Positions 1-5,639 of a stretch of DNA of 6,893 nucleotides are shown one piece after another. The notes under the pieces are model-generated. The model was given only the letters and a program-made list of their open reading frames with translations. It made no database searches and had not been told where the DNA came from. Position 1 is the stretch's first letter; each line of letters starts with the position of its first letter. Position numbers and translations under genes: made by a program. Origin of the DNA: Oligoflexus sp. (lineage in GTDB: Bacteria; Bdellovibrionota_B; Oligoflexia; Oligoflexales; Oligoflexaceae); contig JASLCY010000484.1 of the NCBI GenBank assembly GCA_030151925.1, positions 1 to 6,893 on the forward strand, in the 5' to 3' direction.

Positions 1-157
1 CGATGCTCGAACGCCAGGACTGGTAAGCGGCCTTGATCGCGGCGTTGTTGTGCGAAGCTTCGGCGACGCATTGATCCCACGTTAGAGTCTCGGCCTGGGC
101 ATGGGGACTGAGCACGAAGGAAGAACCAAGGAGGAACAAAGAAACTAGGATGCGCAT
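1..157 (-). CDS. TolC-family outer membrane efflux protein, N-terminal fragment
   Basis: This is the beginning of a gene that runs off the left edge; 52 codons are visible. The product starts with a clear Sec signal peptide: MRI, a hydrophobic stretch of about residues 4-17, and an AQA site that should be cut after residue 22. The mature protein begins ETLTWDQCVAEASHNNAAIK. The pattern LTW-x-C-V-x-A-x-x-x-N-x-A-I is the opening helix of the outer membrane efflux protein (TolC/OEP) family, whose members form trimeric channels working with periplasmic adaptors and inner-membrane pumps or type I exporters. The ATG at 155-157 is preceded by AGAGG about 10 bases upstream. An ATG 17 bases further upstream is in another frame. 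Substrate and partners cannot be told from this fragment. The family call rests on the first 30 mature residues only. Confidence 0.7.
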   Translation of the reverse strand, partial: MRILVSLFLLGSSFVLSPHAQAETLTWDQCVAEASHNNAAIKAAYQSWRSSI

Positions 158-185
158 CGGTGAGGACCTCTCATTTTGCTAGGTA

Positions 186-194
186 ACTATAACA
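186..194 (-). promoter_or_regulatory. Extended -10 promoter for the TolC-family gene
   Basis: The minus strand reads TG-T-TATAGT here, an extended -10 element with five of six matches to TATAAT and the TG one base before it. I see no good -35 hexamer, which is usual for extended -10 promoters. Transcription would start near 179, about 20 bases before the ATG. The heptamer AGGTAAC touches this element (181-187) and recurs at 223-229, 42 bases away; whether that means anything is unknown. Confidence 0.45.
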
Positions 195-247
195 AACGAG
201 CGGTGAGCGAGCGATGAGGAAAAGGTAACATCTTTCTTAACAATTCG

Positions 248-302
248 AGGCCTCTTAGGCGAGGCCCCGCCTGGCTTAGAGGCCTTGCCCCAGAGCGGGG
301 GC
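248..302 (-). terminator. Possible terminator hairpins downstream of tgt
   Basis: Two stems follow the tgt stop codon. The first pairs GCCCC (287-291) with GGGGC (298-302) around a 6-base loop. The second is larger: AGGCCTCT (248-255) pairs perfectly with AGAGGCCT (278-285), and inside it AGGCG (257-261) pairs with CGCCT (268-272), giving a two-part stem with an uneven bulge. On the minus strand the following bases are CGAATTGTTAAG, so there is no real T tract. It may end transcription with Rho or protect the mRNA end, and is not a textbook intrinsic terminator. Confidence 0.35.
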
Positions 303-307
303 GACCG

Positions 308-1494
<1,187 letters not shown>

Positions 1495-1516
1495 GAAAAC
1501 GACGCGGTGAACTGGC

Positions 1517-1537
1517 AAAAAGCCGGCAAAAGCCGGC
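1517..1537 (-). terminator. Intrinsic terminator downstream of arginase
   Basis: On the minus strand this reads GCCGGC-TTTT-GCCGGC followed at once by TTTTTG: a six-pair all-GC stem, a 4-base loop and a run of five T. It is a compact, textbook Rho-independent terminator, pointing the right way for the arginase gene, 56 bases past its stop codon. It argues that tgt is transcribed separately from arginase. Confidence 0.75.
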
Positions 1538-1591
1538 GGATGAATGCGCACCGCGCATGCGTCCCGGCCGGCGAATGAAAGCGCGCATGCG
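1532..1591. repeat. Two imperfect GC-rich repeat units after arginase
   Basis: Two similar units lie side by side. Unit one (1532-1561) is GCCGGC, then GAATG at 1542, then GCGCATGCG ending at 1561. Unit two (1567-1591) is GCCGGC, GAATG at 1573, then GCGCATGCG ending at 1591. Each can also fold: ATGCGC-ACC-GCGCAT at 1544-1558, and AAGCGC-GCAT-GCGCTT at 1579-1594, the second reaching into the arginase stop codon. They resemble small extragenic palindromic repeats, but only two copies are visible here. Confidence 0.5.
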
Positions 1592-1593
1592 CT

Positions 1594-2505
1594 TCAAACG
1601 ATGGATTTGCCGAGGCCCGACAGAACCAGGTCGACGAGGAGATTGGCGGTCTGGGCGTTGATATCATTCACGGGATTGAGTTCGACGAGGTCCATGCCTA
1701 CGAGCTTCTTGGATTCGGAGATCATCTCCAGGCAGAGATGAGCCTCGCGCAAAGTCAGTCCACCGCTCACGGGAGTGCTGACGCCCGGCGCATAGCGCGG
1801 ATCGATAGCGTCCATGTCGAAGGAGAGATGGATGCCTGCGGTGCCGTTCGAAGCATGCTCGATCGCCTCGTGCATGACGTTGAACATGCCTTTCTCATCG
1901 ATGTCGCGCATCGTGAAATACTTGATCCCGCTCTTGCGCAGGATGCGCTTCTCCTCGTCGTCGATATTGCGAATGCCGATGAGAGCGGTGTTCCTGGGAT
2001 TGAGTTTCTTCGGCGTGATGCCGGTGAGGGCCTCGTGCCCTTCGCCGAGCAGGATCGCGAGCGGCATGCCGTGGATGTTGCCGCTCGGCGAACTCGTGGG
2101 CGTGTTGATGTCGGCGTGCGCGTCGACCCAGATGAGGCCGAGTTCCTGCTGTCTTTTCCCGTACTGGCGGAGGATGCCGCTGATGCTGCCGATCGCGAGG
2201 CTATGGTCGCCGCCGAGCAGGAGCGGGAAGTGGCCGCGGTCGAGGACGCCTTCCGTAACGTCCGCGAGGTTGCTGCAGATGTCTTTCAGGGGCGGGAGAT
2301 AATGCTGATCCACCACGGCCTGGATGAGCGACTCGCGAATGGGGATATGCAGATCGCCGAGATCGATGACGCCCCAGCCCTGCTGCTCGATCTTGGTCTT
2401 GAGGTGCGCGATGCGGATCGAAGCGGGACCCATGTTCGCGCCGCGAATGTTGGCGCCGAGATCAGAGGGCGCGCCGATGACTTCTATAACCCGGTTTTTA
2501 TCCAT
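1594..2505 (-). CDS. rocF: Arginase (ureohydrolase family)
   Basis: Predicted binuclear-manganese enzyme that hydrolyses L-arginine to L-ornithine and urea in the cytoplasm. The 303-residue length is typical of bacterial arginase. The metal ligands are all present: His101 in GGDHS (98-102), Asp128, His130 and Asp132 in DAHADINTP, and Asp230 and Asp232 in SFDMDAIDP (228-236). His145 in GNIHGMP fits the proton-shuttle histidine and Glu275 in DLVELNP (272-278) the conserved C-terminal acid. The N-terminal RGANMGPASIR (21-31) and the SPSGNIHG loop (139-146) favour arginase over agmatinase or formimidoylglutamase. The ATG at 2503-2505 has AGGG about 10 bases upstream, a modest ribosome site, but the protein begins where the family does. 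It stands alone: no ornithine aminotransferase, transporter or urease gene is adjacent, so whether it serves arginine use, polyamine supply or something else is open. Confidence 0.93.
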   Translation of the reverse strand: MDKNRVIEVIGAPSDLGANIRGANMGPASIRIAHLKTKIEQQGWGVIDLGDLHIPIRESLIQAVVDQHYLPPLKDICSNLADVTEGVLDRGHFPLLLGGDHSLAIGSISGILRQYGKRQQELGLIWVDAHADINTPTSSPSGNIHGMPLAILLGEGHEALTGITPKKLNPRNTALIGIRNIDDEEKRILRKSGIKYFTMRDIDEKGMFNVMHEAIEHASNGTAGIHLSFDMDAIDPRYAPGVSTPVSGGLTLREAHLCLEMISESKKLVGMDLVELNPVNDINAQTANLLVDLVLSGLGKSIV

Positions 2506-2529
2506 GGTTGAACCCTGGGAATAATGAAC

Positions 2530-2546
2530 AGATCGGTACGCGATCT
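2530..2546. promoter_or_regulatory. Dyad at the predicted arginase transcription start
   Basis: AGATCG (2530-2535), a 5-base centre GTACG, and CGATCT (2541-2546) form a perfect 6+5+6 inverted repeat abutting the -10 hexamer. A repressor bound here would block the start site; alternatively it is a short hairpin at the 5' end of the mRNA. It does not look like the AT-rich ARG box bound by ArgR. No regulator gene is nearby to suggest a partner. Confidence 0.35.
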
Positions 2547-2575
2547 ATTGTGAAGAAGCGAAGGGGGAAGGTCAA
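2547..2575 (-). promoter_or_regulatory. Sigma-70-type promoter for arginase
   Basis: On the minus strand TTGACC (2570-2575, five of six) and CACAAT (2547-2552, four of six) are separated by exactly 17 bases. Transcription would begin near 2540, giving a leader of about 35 bases before the arginase ATG. A perfect dyad sits directly downstream (see the separate entry). Confidence 0.5.
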
Positions 2576-2608
2576 CGCGGGAAAGGGCGAATTCTGGGGG
2601 GAAAGAAA

Positions 2609-2645
2609 CCTCCATCAGGAGGCGGGAGCAGAGGGCTCCCGCCTT
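2609..2645 (-). terminator. Overlapping terminator hairpins downstream of flagellin
   Basis: Read on the minus strand, a strong stem comes first: GGCGGGAGC pairs over nine bases with GCTCCCGCC (2635-2643 with 2621-2629) around a 5-base loop. A second, smaller hairpin follows, CCTCC-TGAT-GGAGG (2609-2622), with TTTCTTTC directly after it. The two share bases 2621-2622, so they compete or stack. The T-rich tail after the second one fits an intrinsic terminator for the flagellin mRNA, 61 bases past its stop. Confidence 0.6.
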
Positions 2646-2706
2646 TATGACGGATTCAAAAGCTGGACGAAAAGCGGTCAGAACTTTGGTCAAGAAACCC
2701 TTAACC

Positions 2707-3630
2707 TTAGAGGTTACGGAGGAGTTCCTGAGCCGTCTGAGGAAGTTGGTTCGCTTGAGCGAGAACCGAGGTACCAGCCGACTTGAGGATGTTGTTCGAC
2801 GTGTAGCGCGCGGTCTCTTCGGCGAAGTCCGTATCGAGGATACGGCTATTCGCTTGGCTCAAGTTCTCGGTCGTAGTTGCCAAGTTGTCGATCGTGCTGC
2901 CGAAGCGGTTCTGGATCGCACCGAGGTAGGAGCGGTAGTCCGAAACCTTAACGATAGCTTCGTCGAGCTTGTTGATGGACGTCTGAGCGGAAGCCTTGCT
3001 GTTCACGCGCGTTCCTTCTTCAGCCATCCCGATATCGAGCGAGCCGTCGCCGGAAGTGAAAGCGTTGAGTTTGCCAAGGTCGATCTTGATGACGTTCACT
3101 TGGTTGCGTTGGTCGACGTTGTCCACGCCTGCGAAGTAGTCTTTGCCGACTTGGACTTCAAGCGGGAAAGTGCCGGGTTGGTTGGCGATCTCGCCTGGGA
3201 GGTCGGAGTTACCAACGAGGAGGCGCGTACCGTTGAAATCGGTCGCCGTCGCGATACGGTCGATCTCGTCTTTCAGTGCGACGAATTCCTTGTCGAGGAA
3301 GCCGCGCTCCGTTTCACCGATCGTGTCCGATGCCGCTTGGACTGCGAGCTCGCGGAGGCGGGTCAGCATGTTGGTGGTTTCTTCGAGTCCACCTTCAGCC
3401 GTTTGAACCAGCGAAACACCGTCCTGGGCGTTGCGTTTTGCTTGGTTCAGGGAGCGGATGTCCGCGGTCAAGTTGCTGGAGATCGCGAGGCCTGCAGCGT
3501 CATCGGCAGCTTTGTTTATGCGCTTACCAGATGACAACTTGGCTGCTGAATCTTCCAAGTTCTGTACCGAGCCAGCCAAACGTCTTTGAGCGTTCAGTGA
3601 TGCGGTATTGGTTCTGATCCTTAAACCCAT
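2707..3630 (-). CDS. fliC: Flagellin, major filament subunit
   Basis: Building block of the flagellar filament, exported through the flagellar type III apparatus and polymerised under the cap. At 307 residues it is a short flagellin: the N-terminal D0/D1 region spans about 1-140 and the C-terminal D1/D0 region about 220-307, leaving only about 80 residues between. The variable D2/D3 surface domains are therefore mostly absent. Visible hallmarks are TNTASLNAQ (7-15), KLSSGKRINKAADDAAGLAI (31-50), the LTRLRELAVQ segment (89-98), TDFNGTRLL (130-138), NRFGS near 240 and the ending ANQLPQTAQELLRNL. The ATG is supported by AGGAG 8 bases upstream. It is monocistronic in this window; no cap, chaperone or second flagellin gene is adjacent. 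By eye its codons are less GC-rich than those of the two plus-strand lipoprotein genes, which fits a highly expressed gene more than recent transfer. Confidence 0.97.
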   Translation of the reverse strand: MGLRIRTNTASLNAQRRLAGSVQNLEDSAAKLSSGKRINKAADDAAGLAISSNLTADIRSLNQAKRNAQDGVSLVQTAEGGLEETTNMLTRLRELAVQAASDTIGETERGFLDKEFVALKDEIDRIATATDFNGTRLLVGNSDLPGEIANQPGTFPLEVQVGKDYFAGVDNVDQRNQVNVIKIDLGKLNAFTSGDGSLDIGMAEEGTRVNSKASAQTSINKLDEAIVKVSDYRSYLGAIQNRFGSTIDNLATTTENLSQANSRILDTDFAEETARYTSNNILKSAGTSVLAQANQLPQTAQELLRNL

Positions 3631-3654
3631 ACTCTAGACTCCTGTCATATGTTC

Positions 3655-3673
3655 GAGTCACATCGTGTGACCC
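3655..3673 (-). promoter_or_regulatory. Hairpin dyad in the flagellin leader
   Basis: GTCACA (3657-3662), TCG, TGTGAC (3666-3671) is a perfect 6+3+6 inverted repeat, 27 to 42 bases upstream of the flagellin ATG and likely inside its mRNA leader. On the mRNA, its downstream arm continues into GACTC (3655-3659), which can instead pair with GAGTC (3637-3641) at the ribosome binding site, so the two folds exclude each other. Confidence 0.4.
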
Positions 3674-3685
3674 TGTACCCATTCT

Positions 3686-3711
3686 TTCGTCGGAGCAGGA
3701 AAAGAATTTAG
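3686..3711 (-). promoter_or_regulatory. Candidate flagellar (sigma-28-like) promoter for flagellin
   Basis: On the minus strand CTAAA (3707-3711) is followed by TCCGACGA (3687-3694), resembling the sigma-28 elements CTAAA and GCCGATAA. Five of eight -10 positions match, but the spacing is about three bases shorter than the enteric optimum. I see no sigma-54 GG/GC pair in this gap. The call leans on the gene being a flagellin. Confidence 0.3.
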
Positions 3712-3956
3712 CCCTCGGCGAATTGATTCAGGGTAACTGCTGGAGAAGATGGGGGAAAATTTTTATACCTGGGGAGAGAATTGCCCACCTCGCGGAATTA
3801 CGGAGGAATAAAACCGTGGTGCGCCGGCGACAGAAGACGCGAGCTCGGGAGCGGCATGCTTCTATGTTACCCGAATGAAACTAGGCATTTGCTGCCTATT
3901 CTCAAAAGAAAGGGGCCCTTCATAATAGTAATAGATGAAATAAGGGAGCCCCTTCG
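3712..3956. other. Intergenic region between divergent flagellin and heme lipoprotein genes
   Basis: Together with the flagellin leader this makes a 326-base gap without a recognised gene. For the plus strand, CATAAT (3921-3926) could be a -10 element, though no good -35 lies 17 bases upstream. A ribosome-site-like GGAGGA at 3802-3807 precedes a 20-codon frame opening with GTG at 3816 and ending at 3878. The bases just before the lipoprotein gene contain complementary segments, AAGGGGC (3910-3916) and GCCCCTT (3948-3954). Nothing here resembles a tRNA, an insertion sequence or an array. Confidence 0.5.
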
Positions 3957-5540
3957 ATGCCGCCCAGAGCCGTTCAGTTCGCTGGCCTGCCTTTCGCCGC
4001 CGTCTTGTGCCTCGGCCTCGCCTACGCCTGTAAAACCGCGAACGCCTCGCGGCTCAAGGGCGAAGACCTCACGGCCCGTTCCGCCCGGAAGAACATCGCG
4101 GACCGACCGGCGATCGACACCTCGCTGGAGCGCACGCCGCCCAGCGCGCTGGTGGACGGCAACGACGTCTCCGTCCTGTTTTCTTACGACCTCTCGAGCG
4201 ACACGATCAAACCCGATCTGCCGATCAGCACGTTCCTGAGCCAGGGCCTCTTCGATCAGGTGATCGCCGCCTCGACCAAGGTCGGCATCGTGCATGAGGC
4301 GGATCAGGGCAGCGGCGTCTACGCGAACTGGAAGGTGGTCGCATTCCGCTTCGACCCCTGCGCGCCTTCCGCGGATTTCGCGCATGAAGGCGTGCCGAGC
4401 GAATTCAAGGAAGTCGTGCCCGGCTGCCTCGTGCAGGTTCGCCTGATCGCCCAGCCTCTGGCCGTCTCCGGGCCCTCGATCAACGACAACGTCTCGGTGC
4501 CGATGCGTCCCGGCAAGAAAACGCCGAAGGATTTCGCTCTGCATCTGGTCTATACGCTCGGCACCTATGCGAGCAGCGCCGATCCCCTCGAGCTCAAGGT
4601 GAACTTCGCTCCCTATCAACCCGTGCTCGACGATCTCCTCACCATCAAGGCGGCCGCGAAGAATCTCGGCGCGGATACGAACGGCGCCCGCCTGGGCGTC
4701 CATCCGGGCCTGAAGGCCGAACGCACGAAGGATACGGCGGAGGTCTCGACGGCGATCCAAGGTTTCCTGACGAAGTACTTAAAAGCGGACGGCATGGGCC
4801 TGATCGCGATGATGGGCGTGCCGGGGCGCGCATTCACGCCCTGGATCTTCTTCCGCGGCGACGTCGCGAAGGATCAGGCCGGAAACGCGATCTTCACGAC
4901 CAAGGCGCTGACGGATTTCGGCGATGCGGCGAAGATGTCGACGCAGGCTCCTCCGCAGCAGGTGTTCACGAGCTACGTCGACCTCCCGGAGAGGAAGCTG
5001 AGCACGGCGCAGATCTTCCGCGATAAGTTCAACGTCTCGGCCGCGGAGCGTTTCGAATCGGTCTACGCGATCCTGCATCCGACCAGGACGCACGCGCTGA
5101 ACATGGACTGCGTGAGCTGCCACAGCACCGATATCATGGTGATGGGCTCGACGGGCGGCTTCGCCTCGATCACCGATAAAAAGGACCTGCCGGCCGACCG
5201 TTATCAGGTCCCGCGCGGCATCACCGGATACGCGACGGCGGAGGCCAGCCTCGGGAAGATCTGGAACGTGCATAACTTCGGATATTTCGTCGATTCGCCG
5301 ACGGTTTCGATGCGGGCCCTGAACGAGACCTCGGCGGTCGCCGCGCTCACGAACCGCATCATGGCCGGCGGCGATATCGTGGGGCCGGGCCTCGATTGCG
5401 GAACCGATCAGGCCGTGCTCGATGAGATCTACCTGTGCCAGGTGTCGGCTCCCTATCGATTCAGGAACTATCCGGACGCGGATGCGAGCCGCGACGCGTG
5501 TTTTAAAAAGTGCCGCGTGGCCGGCGCCAACGCGCAGTAA
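3957..5540 (+). CDS. Predicted lipoprotein with single CxxCH c-type heme motif
   Basis: I do not recognise a named family. The 527-residue product opens with a hydrophobic signal sequence ending LAYAC, giving a plausible though imperfect lipobox with Cys25 as the lipidated residue; it would then be anchored in a membrane facing the periplasm or outside. A single CVSCH motif at 385-389 should bind one covalent heme c. The sixth ligand is unclear; Met394 or Met396 in the DIMVM segment just after are candidates. Residues about 60-340 form a large non-heme region with no motif I can name. Other cysteines are 135, 157, 481, 494, 515 and 519; the last four in the C-terminal tail could form disulfides. 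AAGGGAG about 8 bases before the ATG supports the start. A metzincin lipoprotein gene follows 99 bases later on the same strand. With one heme it could be an electron carrier, a sensor, or a protein where heme is structural. Confidence 0.85.
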   Translation: MPPRAVQFAGLPFAAVLCLGLAYACKTANASRLKGEDLTARSARKNIADRPAIDTSLERTPPSALVDGNDVSVLFSYDLSSDTIKPDLPISTFLSQGLFDQVIAASTKVGIVHEADQGSGVYANWKVVAFRFDPCAPSADFAHEGVPSEFKEVVPGCLVQVRLIAQPLAVSGPSINDNVSVPMRPGKKTPKDFALHLVYTLGTYASSADPLELKVNFAPYQPVLDDLLTIKAAAKNLGADTNGARLGVHPGLKAERTKDTAEVSTAIQGFLTKYLKADGMGLIAMMGVPGRAFTPWIFFRGDVAKDQAGNAIFTTKALTDFGDAAKMSTQAPPQQVFTSYVDLPERKLSTAQIFRDKFNVSAAERFESVYAILHPTRTHALNMDCVSCHSTDIMVMGSTGGFASITDKKDLPADRYQVPRGITGYATAEASLGKIWNVHNFGYFVDSPTVSMRALNETSAVAALTNRIMAGGDIVGPGLDCGTDQAVLDEIYLCQVSAPYRFRNYPDADASRDACFKKCRVAGANAQ

Positions 5541-5639
5541 GCGATCGTAATCCTTAAAAAAAGAAGCGTTTAAAAAACTTTCCTCAATATTCCGTCGGTT
5601 TGAGCCGATCCAGCTGATGGGAAAAGCGTAGGAGGCTTT
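5541..5639 (+). other. Short spacer between the two lipoprotein genes
   Basis: This 99-base gap has an A-rich start (runs of seven and six A near 5556 and 5573) and a weak four-pair stem, TCGG (5594-5597) with CCGA (5604-5607). No terminator with a T tract is visible, and no convincing promoter pair. A strong AGGAGG (5630-5635) lies 4 bases before the next ATG, slightly closer than ideal. The layout allows the two genes to be read on one mRNA. Confidence 0.45.

Noticed and set aside
181..229. Direct repeat AGGTAAC at 181-187 and 223-229 as an operator pair
   Set aside because: A single 7-base match 42 bases apart is expected by chance often enough; noted only in the promoter entry.
1738..3534. 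Long plus-strand frames opposite arginase and flagellin (1738-2511 and 2647-3534)
   Set aside because: Both lie antisense to confidently identified genes and show no family motifs. They are by-products of codon bias.
3657..3671. CRP-type binding site in front of flagellin
   Set aside because: The half-sites are in the reverse order (GTCACA then TGTGAC) with a 3-base gap, whereas CRP binds TGTGA-N6-TCACA. A leader hairpin fits better.
3781..4239. A plus-strand frame beginning TTG and overlapping the lipoprotein gene start
   Set aside because: Its second half is a Pro/Arg/Ser-rich out-of-frame reading of the lipoprotein gene. There is no ribosome site before 3781 and no protein motif.
3867..4760. 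A 297-codon minus-strand frame opposite the start of the heme lipoprotein gene
   Set aside because: It is composed largely of Arg, Ala, Gly and Asp with no motif, while the plus strand has a ribosome site, a signal sequence and a CxxCH motif.
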